Assembly (NCBI GenBank): GCA_900208305.1
Contig: OAPG01000004.1
Location: 868,001-932,000, forward strand
DNA: 64,000 bases
Direction of reading: 5' to 3'
DNA from: Melanopsichium pennsylvanicum
Lineage: Eukaryota > Basidiomycota > Ustilaginomycetes > Ustilaginales
Shown here: one piece after another, positions 9,259 to 19,178 of the stretch
Numbering within the stretch: position 1 is the stretch's first letter
How the letters are laid out: the number at the start of each line of letters is the position of its first letter
Made by a program: the position numbers and the translations under genes
The notes under the pieces: generated by a model
What the model saw: only the letters and a program-made list of their open reading frames with translations
Databases searched by the model: none
Told to the model about the DNA's origin: nothing

Positions 9259-12200
9259 TCAGATATGTGACCTCTTAAACTTGTACATGAAACGGTTTCT
9301 ATGGTTGATTGGCATACCTCCAGAAGAGGTGAAGTCGCCAGAACCGGAAACTGAACCCGAATCGGATCCACTTTTAAAGGAAGACATTCCAGCCATTCTA
9401 CCCCTATTTTTACCAGTCGAGCCTGATACAGAACTGTCTAGATCGTCACTCAAGTCTTGTGTACCTGAATCTCCAACTTCAGCTTCCAAATCTTCATTCG
9501 AGCTACCATAACCTCTGCCTACATCACCAGCTTCATCATCTCCATACTCACTTAGCGCTTCTTTAATCCCCTCATCAAGCGATCCAGAAAGTTGATCCGC
9601 ATTTATTCGCTTCCCATCCAGAGTATAAGTCGCCTTTTGAGATGAAATTAATCCCTTAATACCAGCTTCGAAAATCGCCAATTGTTCAGTGGTAATTTTC
9701 ATCCTTCCGAATAGTGCAGCTATATCGCAAGGAGCAAATTCGAACACGGTCTTGCTCGACGCCGGACAGCTATCTTTCAAGTCTGAGTCGGAAGAACCAG
9801 AGGACGAAGATGAGCTGAAAGAAAGGGGAGAAGAAGAAGAAGAAGAGGAGGAGGAGGAGGGGGAAGTATGGACATCGACTCCACTAGAATTTCCAGCACT
9901 ACCATCGCCTGCTTCAGGTGCTCCTTCTCCATCACTGTTTCCACATCCGACCTTCTCTCCCTCGGATGAAGAATTGGATGAAGAGGAAGGGTAGCTTATC
10001 GAACCGCCTGAACCTTTACCGGAATCATTAGAGTCAGAAGAGAGACTGCTTGAACCTTTATCGGAATCATGAGAATCAGAAGACATATCGCCAGTGTCAG
10101 GTCCACCTGAAGTAATGGTAGGAACACTTGCTCCACCCGAAGAGATATTGGGTGACGAGACGGAAGGAGGGATAAACACTTTTACGATATGTTCAAAAGG
10201 TGCTGCAGGACCACAATTGCCACTTGAGCCAGGATATTGGGTGGATTCGGGTATGCCAGATTGGCCAAGAAAACTTCCACCTTCTGAACTGTCGCCAAGT
10301 CCGCTCGAATTGGATGGTAGGATAGGTGTGGTGCTAGTACCACTCGATGGACTCGATGATGGAGAATAGCTCTCAGGGAGAGGGCTTTCTTCGCCATCCG
10401 AAGCCAAGTGGCTACCAAGAGGAGTGCCTCCTTCTCCAGAGGTAATAGGCGAAGCTGAAGAGTTACCACTCGATCCCAAACCACTTTCTTCACCTGAAAT
10501 CGAGGGAGAAGAGCTTCCGGAACTTTCCATATTCTTGTCGCATTCCTTCTCATCGCTATCAGAAGAGGATGAGGAAGGAGAAGAATTAGAATCACAGTCT
10601 CCACTATCGTCCTCGGTGCATTCATCTTCACCTGAAGCCGAGGGAGTAGAGCTTCCGGAACTTTCCATATTCTTGTCGCATTCCTTCTCATCGCTATCAG
10701 AAGAGGATGAGGAAGGAGAAGAATTAGATCCACAGTCTCCACTATCGTCCTTATCGCAGTCTTCGCTATTGTCGCTAGTGGACGAGGGAGTAGAGCTTCC
10801 GGAACTTTCCATATTCTTGTCGCACTCCTTCTCATCGCTATCAGAAGAGGATGAGGAAGGAGAAGAATTAGATCCACAGTCTCCACTATCGTCCTCGGTG
10901 CATTCATCTTCACCTGAAGCCGAGGGAGTAGAGCTTCCGGAACTTTCCATATTCTTGTCGCACTCCTTCTCATCGCTATCAGAAGAGGATGAGGAGGGAG
11001 AAGAACTAGATCCACAGTCTCCACTATCGTCCTCGGTGCATTCATCTTCACCTGAAGCCGAGGGAGTAGAGCTTCCGGAACTTTCCATATTCTTGTCGCA
11101 GTCCTTCTCATCGCTATCAGAAGAGGATGAGGAAGGAGAAGAACTAGATCCACAGTCTCCACTATCGTCCTTATCGCAATCTTCGCTATTGTCGCTAGTG
11201 GACGAGGGAGAGGCGCTGTTTGGCGATGAATACGAGCTACCACCAAGTGAAGTAGAATCACTTTCGGGTGAAGGGGAAGAGTCGCTTTCTGGCGGTGAAA
11301 AAGCGCTGCTGGCGGTAGAAGGAGAATAGCTGTCAGACTCCTTGGTTTCTTTACCCTTGTCACAGTCCTCATCTTTTTCCGCAGAGCTGCCGCTCGAGGG
11401 GAAAGAAGAGCCGCTGTCAGGTGAGGAAACCGACGAATTGTCAGATGTGTCCTTGTCCTTATCGCAGTCATCGTCTTTCCCTTCAGAGCCGTCGCTTGGA
11501 GTGGGTGAAAGACTACTGTCAGTCGAAGTGGGAGCACCAGACGTAATTCCACCCATAGAAGTTGAAGATCCGCCCTTTCCATGATTGTCACAGCCTTCGT
11601 CGCATTTGGCTTCGTTGCCACTGCTAGGAGGGAGAGGAGACGGTCTGGAATCGGATTCGGATTCGGATCCAGAATCAGATTCCAAGTCTGATTTCTTCTT
11701 GTCCTTGTCGCAATCCTCGTCCTTTTTGACTTCATCACCGCCCTCTGAAGTGGGAGAAGAGTCGGGAGAAGGCGAATAGCTACCGCTCTTACTGTAGTCA
11801 GGAGAAGGAGGTGTACCTCCGGATGAGATACCTCCTTCAGATGTGGAGCTACCAGCCTCACCTGATTTGTCTTTGTCGCAATCTTTCGCGTCGCCACTCA
11901 TCGACTTGGTATCAGTGTCAGAACCAGAGTCACCGCCGGAGGACAAAGACGTGAGTGGTGCATCCTTGCCGGGAGAACCATCCTCACCGTCTTCACCATC
12001 CTCACCGTCTTCACCATCTCCACCTTTTCCACCATCTCCACCTTTTCCACCATCTCCACCTTTTCCACCATCTCCACCTTCTCCACCATCTCCACCTTTT
12101 CCACCTTTTTCAACGGAACCGCCAGCACCACCAGCACCACCAGCACCACCAGCACCTCCAGCACCTCCAGGAAAGTCTGTTCCATATGCACCTCCTTCAG

Positions 12201-12858
12201 ATGTGGAGCTACCAGCCTCACCTGATTTGTCTTTGTCGCAATCCTTCGCGTCGCCACTCATCGACTTGGTATCAGTGTCAGAACCAGAGTCACCGCCGGA
12301 GGACAAAGACGTGAGTGGTGCATCCTTGCCGGGAGAACCATCCTTACCGTCTTCACCATCCTCACCGTCTTCACCTTCTCCACCTTCTCCACCATCTCCA
12401 CCTTTTCCACCATCTCCACCTTTTCCACCTTTTTCAACGGAACCGCCAGCACCTCCAGCACCTCCAGCACCTCCAGCACCACCAGCACCTCCAGCACCTC
12501 CAGAAAAGTCTGTTCCATATGCAGCGCCCGTACCCGTGCTTCCAATAGTTGCGAATCCTGACAGACCAAACTGAGGATTGCCTACGGAAAGCCCGATTCC
12601 GTGATTGCCATCTTTGTTAATGATACTATGACCAGAAGAGTGTGGAATCGAAAGTGTCAGTATAAAGCGATCGCAAAGAAGAAGAAAAACAGCAATGTAT
12701 ATATATAAAAAAAGGTGGGGGGGGGGGGGCGAAAGGGAAGACTTGGGTGAACAAGATTGGTGGAAAGGAAAAACTTACTCGAAAGTAGGGGAAGCATTTA
12801 CGTCTTGCAATCTTGCGAGACAAAACGCGACCAAAACGAAAGCAAGCAGACCTTTCAT
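9259..12858 (-). CDS. Large secreted Ser/Asp/Gly-rich repeat protein with collagen-like segments (two exons)
   Basis: No known family is recognised. My model has exon 1 at 12858-12779 and exon 2 at 12625-9259, with a 153-bp intron (GTAAGT to CATAG), giving 1148 residues. Exon 1 encodes a clear secretion signal (MKGLLAFVLVAFCLA, cleavage probably after DVNA), and the splice keeps phase into FDIINKDGNHG. Then come two collagen-like blocks with Gly every third residue (GAGGAGGAG, GKGGDGG, GEDGEDG), each followed by SSGGDSGSDTDTKSMSGDA and DCDKDK. Next is a long Ser/Asp region with DCDKD-like cysteine motifs and five near-identical 46-48 residue repeats. The only non-repetitive part is near the C-terminus (about 985-1055), FEFAPCDIAALFGRMKITTE onward. 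It is very acidic, with no membrane segment or obvious GPI signal. A secreted wall, biofilm or host-interface protein is an inference. Confidence 0.8.
10514..11212 (-). repeat. Five tandem 138/144-bp coding repeats
   Basis: Units begin at about 10514, 10652, 10796, 10934 and 11072, counted at the shared string CTTCCGGAACTTTCC. Spacings are 138, 144, 138 and 138 bp, all multiples of three. Each unit encodes ESSGSS-P, a Cys-containing acidic part (DDSGDC) and SSPSSSSSDSDEKECDKNM. Units differ at only a few positions, implying recent expansion or gene conversion. Confidence 0.93.
11831..12526 (-). repeat. Tandem duplication of about 360 bp encoding the collagen-like block
   Basis: The string CCTCCTTCAGATGTGGAGCT starts at 11831 and again at 12191, and near-identity continues through both copies. 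The second copy is shorter because it has fewer Gly-triplet units. Each copy codes for a Gly-rich triplet block followed by the SGGDSGSDTDTKSM segment. Confidence 0.9.
12626..12778 (-). other. Intron of the secreted repeat gene, containing a 13-G run
   Basis: The intron begins GTAAGT at 12778 and ends CATAG at 12626. Inside it are 13 consecutive G on the + strand (12717-12729) and a run of A/T. The homopolymer is an assembly risk but does not touch coding sequence. Confidence 0.8.
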
Positions 12859-14509
12859 TGTTGCTGATACATCAGCCCTTCAGGGTTGATAAGAGAGAGT
12901 GAAAGAGTCTAAACAAAATAGGATGGTTTGCTATAATGAGAGTGAAGAAGGAAGATTTGTATGTCGGTAAGGGGAAGGTAAATTAGGGAGAGGAAAAAAT
13001 CAATTGGTACGATTTGGTTGCGTGAGAAAGAAGGAGAGAAGAGAGGTAGTGAGATTGAGGGTTAGAGAAAGGGGGGAAAGTGTTATATATACCATCTCTA
13101 GCGGGCTGATGTAACCCACCAAAGCGCCCAAACGAGCGTTGTGCAAAGAGAGAGGATGACAAAACGACAACATTCCATTTCATTTGAACTTAAAGAAACA
13201 AAAACGTTGCAGAAACCACCGATCTTGCTCCATCCAGACTCCTTGGCAAAAGAAGAAGAGGTGGTTCAAATGAAAGCTGCCAACAGAGCAACAGTGCAAA
13301 CAAGACGAATTTCTGATTGCTACTGTGACATGCTTTCCGAGTGCCAACAGTCTGCATCTTACAACAATAAAGATGCAGGAAAGTGGGATGATTTCTAACC
13401 CAAACAATGACCCAGTCGTCGTACAGTACAGTAAAATTTTAAAAGTATCGTAACTTTCAGTGGCAGCACCTCATCTGGACAACATTGAAACCGAAAACTC
13501 ATGCCAATTTTAGACTTGATCGCTTCGCACACCGACTATGACGGTGCTGGTTGAGCGTGCACTACCTCCCATAAATGAAGTGGACAGGGGCCCTGTTTTT
13601 TTTCCCTTTTTTTCCTCGAGAGTTGCCGTGGTATCGGTTTGCTAATGCGAAGGCGAGATGAAATAGGGGTACTTGTAGCAGAAAGAGGTGGTGAGGACGA
13701 AGCAGTGTAGTGGAAAAAAGCGGTTCGTGCGACGTTGATTTTGACAATTCAGCATTGGAAATCTCCACCACAATGGCAACTGTACTTGTACAATAGCTAG
13801 TCAATTGTGCCATCGTGTACTTACTGGCTTGTTCTGAAAACTCATGTGGTGGATTTATCTCATCCACCGTGATACATTGGTGCTTGTATTAAGATAAAGT
13901 TTGCCCCATCAACAGCCATGTGCGTATAAATTCCTCAAGAATGAAAGGTAGGTTATCAGAGCTGTAGCAGTAAAGATCGTCGCTGCACGTCGACTAAAAG
14001 TCGCGCTTCAAATGGGCACATCTCGGGGCAGGCGACATCGAGGGCTGCACCCTTCACAGACCACCGACTAGCCGCACTATACCCTGCCAATGTTCACATT
14101 TCAATAAACCAGGCAATGCAGTAGGATAGCGAAGAATCATCTCTTTTAGATTTTTGGAGGGTTTGTGTGGAAGTTGTGATAGTTTTTGCGTTGAAAAAAC
14201 GCAGAGTTAAAGTGTAGAAATGCAGAAAATACACAGATGGAATGTTTGCAAGATGAAAGTACAAAGAGACCATCAAAAGATGAGCTGGACCAACAAAGCA
14301 TTCCTTTTTGCCCGGTGTCATGACCAAGAGATAAGAGTCGGTAGCCGGATGTCTGAAAGAATGTTTGGATGATGATATGTGAGCAGTGTGCTGTGACCCC
14401 CTTTGACAGAAGGAAATGCAGAATGAGCCGTGAAAGATGTGGATAAAGAAAAAGAATTTGCAAAGGAAGACCAACAAGAAAAGAAACAAAGAATTGCCGC
14501 AGGAACAAT
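12859..14509. other. Intergenic region between secreted repeat gene and eL13 gene
   Basis: It holds the promoter of the secreted gene, two overlapping TACAGTA motifs at 13422-13433, and the 3' flank of the eL13 gene. Small frames at 13141-13398 (+) and 13562-13867 (-) have no family features, so I do not call them genes. Confidence 0.5.
13084..13091 (-). promoter_or_regulatory. Probable TATA box of the secreted repeat gene
   Basis: TATATATA lies about 226 bp upstream of the exon 1 ATG at 12858, on the transcribed orientation. The interval between is purine-rich on the + strand, that is pyrimidine-rich in the transcript. Confidence 0.45.
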
Positions 14510-15139
14510 TTACTTCTTGGCGTTGGCAGCCTCCTCCTCCTTCTTGGCGATGCGGGCCTTGACCTTGCCGGCGGCACGGTGGGTACCACGAGCCTTGCGG
14601 AGGGTCTCGTAAGCGTTGAACTCCTTCTCCTCGGCGGTGATGGCACGGGGCTTCTCGGCCTCGACAGCGGCGGGCAAAGGAATGACGCTCGAGACGTTGC
14701 GGACAGCCTCGATGTTGCTGACGTCGACCTTCTTGTCCTTGTTCTTCTTGGTCAACTTGGGGATAACAACCAGGCGCGACTGGTAGGCCTGGATGCGCTC
14801 AACGTTGAGCTTAAGGCTCTCCTCGGACTTGTTGCGGCGACGGTGGTCGACGGGGATACCGACGGAGCGAGCGTACTTCTTGCCAAGGCCAGCCTTCTTG
14901 ACCTCCTCGATGGTGAAACCACGGCCAGATCGGACCTTGGTGTTGTATCGGAGGGTGGGGCATCGGACGGCAGGGCGGAGAGGCTGGACGGGTCGGAGAC
15001 CAAGCTTGGCAGCCTTGGCCTCACGAGCAGTGCGTCTTCTCTTCTTGGCGCCGGGCTGGTCGAACCAGACCTTAACCCGACGCTGCCAGTCCTTGCGGAA
15101 GTGGTTGTTGTGAAGGATGTTGTTGTGCTTCACGGCCAT
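14510..15139 (-). CDS. RPL13: 60S ribosomal protein eL13
   Basis: This 209-residue, very basic protein is a component of the large cytosolic ribosomal subunit. It starts MAVKHNNILHNNHFRKDWQR, the conserved eL13 N-terminus, followed by VKVWFDQPGAKKRRRTARE, PVQPLRPAVRCPTLRYN, GRGFTIEEVKKAGL and VGIPVDHRRRNKS, all characteristic of the family. The length is as expected. I start at 15139; the frame is open further upstream, but that extension has no eL13 similarity. No intron is visible in the coding part, which is somewhat unusual for a ribosomal protein gene. An intron in the 5' leader cannot be excluded. Codon use is strongly biased to C/G-ending codons compared with neighbours, as expected for very high expression. 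Confidence 0.97.
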   Translation of the reverse strand: MAVKHNNILHNNHFRKDWQRRVKVWFDQPGAKKRRRTAREAKAAKLGLRPVQPLRPAVRCPTLRYNTKVRSGRGFTIEEVKKAGLGKKYARSVGIPVDHRRRNKSEESLKLNVERIQAYQSRLVVIPKLTKKNKDKKVDVSNIEAVRNVSSVIPLPAAVEAEKPRAITAEEKEFNAYETLRKARGTHRAAGKVKARIAKKEEEAANAKK

Positions 15140-16125
15140 CTTTTTTGGTTGAGCGAAAGTGGGTGATGGTGAGTCATGAGCCAATGGTCGAAATTGAATT
15201 GGAAACAGAAGAAAAACAGAGGAAAGAGTCAGTCTATTGTTTGCCAATTTTGAGCGTTGACAACGGAGACAAGACAGGAATCGGTTTTGGGGCGCGGCAG
15301 CATAAGTCGACTGTGACTGATTGGACTACGCCATGCAAGTCGAAGCAAGAGACAGAAAGTCGAAAAGAGCAGCAGGTACGGGTGGGTTTGCATGATGGGA
15401 GAAGTGCTAGCTGGGTGTGGCCGAGGCTAGGGTCACTTCAGATCACCGTCTGAACGATGCAGCTGATGATACTGCAAGAACGGCGAATATGGTCTGTCGC
15501 GTGTTAAATGGCTGGTGAACTAGTTGTTGATTTGGGTCGAACAGCACTTGCTGCATCCAAGCACGTCGCCCGCCCAGCATTATCCAGAACTACAGATCCT
15601 CTTCGCGTGCATGTGAAAAGTCTGGCTTTGACGCTAGACTCAGCGTGTCCATTGAAAGAGCTGGTCAAGTCATGGGCAACCTCCGACCATGAGAATGCTT
15701 CTACAACAAGAACAGACCTTTAATCAGCGAACAACGCCTTACGCAAAGTGCGAAACACTTTCTCGTGGCAGGATTGCAGCCCCGAACCCCAGCCCCGAAT
15801 CCCCAGACAAAGCAGAATCTCGAGGTAGCGCTCTGGGTATCTCCTTTTAGGCATTTGACATGATAACGCAATCCAAACTGATCGAGTCCTCGGAATTATG
15901 GTTTCACATATCGATGCTGCTGTCCATGGCTAGTGCAAGGCGTCTTGTCTAAGCGATTCTACCGTTGTCGATCAGATCCTGCGATGTTGTCACTTTGGCG
16001 AAGCTGTTTTGCCGAATCTGCATCCGAGACAGAGTGCATAGACGCTACAAAGATGGTGCATTGGTTGCCCACACACAGCCACAGACTATTGTGGATGACA
16101 CTGTCGCTGTTGTGATGTTGATGAT

Positions 16126-16149
16126 TGCTGCTGCTGCTGCTGCTGCTGT
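16126..16149. repeat. CTG trinucleotide microsatellite
   Basis: Eight consecutive GCTGCTG-type triplets in non-coding DNA. Confidence 0.95.
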
Positions 16150-16657
16150 GATGGAATTATCATAATCATGATACGGATTGTCGAAAGCTGCACATGTCCA
16201 ATTGGCTGTCTGTCTCCTTGTGAGTTTGTTCTTACAGTGTCTGCTGATGTATGCAGGTGTCGTGTACGTACTTTGATATGATCTTGAGGGGTGGATGGTC
16301 GAAGATGAGGGAGAGAATGGTTGTGATGGCGAGCACATTCCTGGGTTTGCTCAATCCACACACACATACACACATACACGCTTTGGTGCCAATTCTCAGT
16401 TGTTCACACGCTCTATGGGGCTCTCGCTCGCTCTATCTCTTTCTCTTTCTCCTGACGGGGAAAGGCAATCTCCATCTTCGAATTCTTGAAATTGATGGAT
16501 TGGCTCTCACAATTTAGCCACCGCTTCTCAAGTCGAGCAGTCACACAAATTTCTCACTCGACTCACCAACACACATACAAGCCTAAGTCTGTGTGGGTCT
16601 GATTGCTTGTGCAGTGTCGCAATTGTAATTTCCAAAAGTATAGTTTTGATCCACAAA

Positions 16658-16669
16658 TCACGTGAGTCA
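16658..16669. promoter_or_regulatory. Composite E-box and TGAGTCA element
   Basis: TCACGTGA (palindromic E-box, the kind bound by Cbf1/bHLH factors) overlaps TGAGTCA (the AP-1/Gcn4-type bZIP site). It lies about 1.5 kb upstream of eL13 and 1.0 kb upstream of the HAD gene, so its target is unclear. Confidence 0.35.
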
Positions 16670-17691
16670 ATTAGTTGATAAGATTTGTTGAATTTGACTC
16701 GGGTCCGATGTTTCACCAAGTCCATCACCGATCTTCTCGACTCGGAGCGAAGATCGATTCCGATTGGTTGAGTCGCTTCGGAAGATCCAAGCTTCCTGCT
16801 GAGCTCTCTCGCTGCAACACCCTCCCCTAAGTTAAGCGGATGGGAAAGTGTCGGCGATTAAATTTGCCGCCCAGCATGTCGGCTTATTATAAATCTAATA
16901 CTTATACCACCCTCAGCCTCACCCATGTCGAAGGAACGAAGGAATAGATGTCAAAGTTACAGCGAATTTAATTTTCATCTGTACGTCGCCGGTGCGACAA
17001 ACCCGGCCACCACGTCTGATACTCTCTCATGCTCCGTCATGATACCGTCGGAATTGGGAGAAGATGTTTGTCGGTGACTCGGGCCAAAGCTTGTCCCAAT
17101 CCGACACACGAGCCTTTGCAATCCATCTCATTTGCGTGTGCCTCTTCGAAAGAGGTCGCCTTGGACGTCGTTCCGCCACAGCCGAGGCGAAATTGGGTGT
17201 GGTTCATACCTTTCCGTCCATCCATCTTTGACTGTCTGTCACAATCCTTGAATAGGAAGGGATTCACGAGGTGAGACCAAACCAAATCCCGCTAACAGTG
17301 TCCACGTTGGCACAAAGCTTGTGCAACGTGAGCCGAGTTGGACGTCGAACTCTACGGGCATGAATACAGTATATGTCGCAATTTGGCGAATTCTTACTGG
17401 CGCCTAAAAGGTGGCCGAAGCGGTATACGTTTGTGCAGGATTTCAAGCTTCTTGCAAGACGCAAAAACCTAAGCAACTGTTTAGATATCTGCGCAGTACT
17501 TTTATAGATACTGTACAATCTGATAGTATTATATCCCTCATTCTTTCATCCCTGCACCATTCTCTTCTTTGTTCCTTCACCCTCTAGCATCACTCACGAC
17601 TCGGTCGAGCGCTTCAGCACTTGCTTCTACTCCCTTAGACTACACCTTTTCTAAGCTCATTTTTGGCAACAGCGTGCTCAAATCTTTCAAC

Positions 17692-18534
17692 ATGGTCAAG
17701 CAAGTTGAGATCGAGGTGGACACGATCCTTTTTGACATGGACGGAACTCTGATCGATTCTACCCCCGCCGTCAACGCAACATGGGCCTCTTTTGCACATC
17801 AATACAACCTCGATCTCTCTTTCGTCATGCAAACCTGTCACGGTTATCGTACGGTTGAAAATCTAAAACGATTCATCCCCAGTATCCCTGATGAACAGAT
17901 TGCAGCTGAAGTGGAACGATTCGAGTCCAACATTCTGGTAGTTGCCAAACAGAATGCGCAACGTGGAATTGGTGGATCGATTGTTGCTATGCCTGGAGCA
18001 AAAGAGCTTCTATCTCAGATCAACATTGGTCGACCTCAAGTAGCCAATGCAAAAGGAAATCATGGGTGGGCGATTGTTACGAGTGCCACCAAAGCTTATG
18101 CTCAACAAGGTTTCGTTTCTGCAGGAGTAAGTGAACAACCTAAAGTGTTTATTACTAGTGATCTTTGTACCAAAGGTAAACCAGATCCTCAACCGTATCT
18201 TTTGGGAGCTGAAAAAACGAATCAAGATATTACGCGTTGTCTCGTGGTAGAAGATGCACCACCTGGAGTTCGAGCCGGAAAGCTTGCTGGAGCAAAGACG
18301 TTGGCATTAAGAACCACCCATTCCGGTGAAAAAATGCAACAAGAAGGTGCAGATTATATCGTAGAGGATTTGAGAAGTGTTAAGGCACAATGGAAACAAG
18401 ATGGATCTGGTTTGATCTTGACAATTCAGGTAGAAGAACCGGAAAAGGGTGAAGCGAAGGGAATCAGTTCATTGGCCATCCAACTTCAAAAGGACAATCA
18501 AATGCATGTAACCAAAGTCAACGGTATTGCATGA
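17692..18534 (+). CDS. HAD-superfamily phosphatase, Gpp1/Dog1-like
   Basis: A 280-residue haloacid-dehalogenase-type hydrolase resembling yeast glycerol-3-phosphatase (Gpp1/2) and 2-deoxyglucose-6-phosphatase (Dog1/2). Motif I is FDMDGTLID with the catalytic aspartates at residues 15 and 17. Motif II is VTSATKAYA, motif III is the lysine in CTKGKPDPQPYL, and motif IV is VVEDAPPGV. The cap domain lies between about 25 and 90. It is slightly longer than Gpp/Dog enzymes, with a C-terminal tail of about 40 residues. The exact substrate cannot be read from the sequence. I use the ATG at 17692; the frame is open upstream but has no ATG there. A TACTGTA motif lies 177 bp upstream. Confidence 0.88.
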   Translation: MVKQVEIEVDTILFDMDGTLIDSTPAVNATWASFAHQYNLDLSFVMQTCHGYRTVENLKRFIPSIPDEQIAAEVERFESNILVVAKQNAQRGIGGSIVAMPGAKELLSQINIGRPQVANAKGNHGWAIVTSATKAYAQQGFVSAGVSEQPKVFITSDLCTKGKPDPQPYLLGAEKTNQDITRCLVVEDAPPGVRAGKLAGAKTLALRTTHSGEKMQQEGADYIVEDLRSVKAQWKQDGSGLILTIQVEEPEKGEAKGISSLAIQLQKDNQMHVTKVNGIA

Positions 18535-18893
18535 TGTATGTATATCCCTACGAATCTTTTAAAGGAGATAAAAGATTATAAAAAAACTCTCAAATAATTG
18601 CTCTTATAATAGAAACATGATTGTTGTACTCTATACATATTGTATAATACTCGAAATTCAAGGTTCGAATCATAGGTCAAATGCACCTGTTGCAAAATTC
18701 ACCTACAAACCTACAACCCAAAGTGGAGAAAAGCCATCCGACACCGCCCAATCCTCTTTACCCACCATTCCGCACCTCTTTCTTCCCGGTCAAGCCAACC
18801 AATCAATCACACACACATTCACCTCTGGATCGCAAAACGTTGCGACAGCACGTACCCTGAAAAACAAAAACAAGTGAATCCTATCTATAATAT

Positions 18894-18922
18894 TGTGTGT
18901 GTGTGTGAGAGAGAGAGAGAGA
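18894..18922. repeat. (GT)n(GA)n microsatellite
   Basis: About six GT followed by about eight GA dinucleotides in non-coding DNA. Confidence 0.95.
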
Positions 18923-19012
18923 AAGCAGCATAAAAGAAACATAGGATAGCAACCAGGACCGTCTAAATACAAAGCTGATATGATCCCACCATGCATTGCG
19001 CAGGCAAGCAGA

Positions 19013-19021
19013 GTGTATGTA

Positions 19022-19084
<63 letters not shown>
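19013..19084. repeat. (GTAT)n(GT)n microsatellite, about 70 bp
   Basis: A few GTAT units followed by about 29 uninterrupted GT dinucleotides, the longest simple tract in the window. It ends 95 bp from the sulfite reductase stop codon. Confidence 0.95.
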
Positions 19085-19087
<3 letters not shown>

Positions 19088-19178
19088 GGCAAGCACGTTG
19101 AGACTTGAACCCTTATTACTTTTTTTTTGTTTTTGAGAGAAAAATATTTTGGTATCTCTGTCCCCTAGAGAAAGGCGA

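Larger units (their letters stand above)
15140..17691. other. Long intergenic region between eL13 and HAD phosphatase genes
   Basis: About 2.55 kb without a supportable gene. The first part is the eL13 promoter. Other contents are a CTG microsatellite (16126-16149), a composite TCACGTGAGTCA element (16658-16669), a TATAAAT at 16888-16894, and TACAGTA/TACTGTA motifs at 17365 and 17509. Short frames of 60-100 codons carry no family features. A non-coding transcript starting near 16900 is possible but not supported further. Confidence 0.45.
18535..19178. other. Convergent 3' region with two dinucleotide tracts
   Basis: This is the shared 3' flank of the HAD and sulfite reductase genes. It contains (GT)n(GA)n at 18894-18922 and a long (GTAT)n(GT)n run at 19013-19084. 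No gene is visible. Confidence 0.6.

Noticed and set aside
10514..11212. Regular repeats resembling a CRISPR array
   Set aside because: Units of 138-144 bp are contiguous, coding and without unique spacers, in a eukaryotic gene.
10182..12574. Antisense Pro/Ser/Glu-rich frames and a second minus-strand frame over the secreted repeat gene
   Set aside because: The repeats keep all frames open because the unit length is a multiple of three. Only the frame with the signal-peptide exon and phase-keeping intron has independent support.
13141..13398. 85-codon frame between the secreted gene and eL13
   Set aside because: No domain, signal peptide or codon bias supports it; it overlaps the probable promoter of the secreted gene.
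14360..14380. ATGATGA string downstream of eL13 resembling a C box of a snoRNA
   Set aside because: No matching D box at suitable distance and no terminal stem could be seen.
14579..15166. 195-codon + strand frame opposite eL13
   Set aside because: It is a shadow of the highly biased ribosomal protein gene.
16925..17080. Short frame of about 51 codons after a TATAAAT element
   Set aside because: It has no recognisable features, and frames of this size are frequent by chance.
17569..17691. N-terminal extension of the HAD phosphatase
   Set aside because: The frame is open but contains no ATG before 17692, so the extension would need a non-standard start.
18660..18675. GGTTCGAATC string resembling a tRNA B box (also near 25068 on the minus strand and 35230)
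   Set aside because: In all three places the T stem does not pair and there is no A box or acceptor stem at the right distance.
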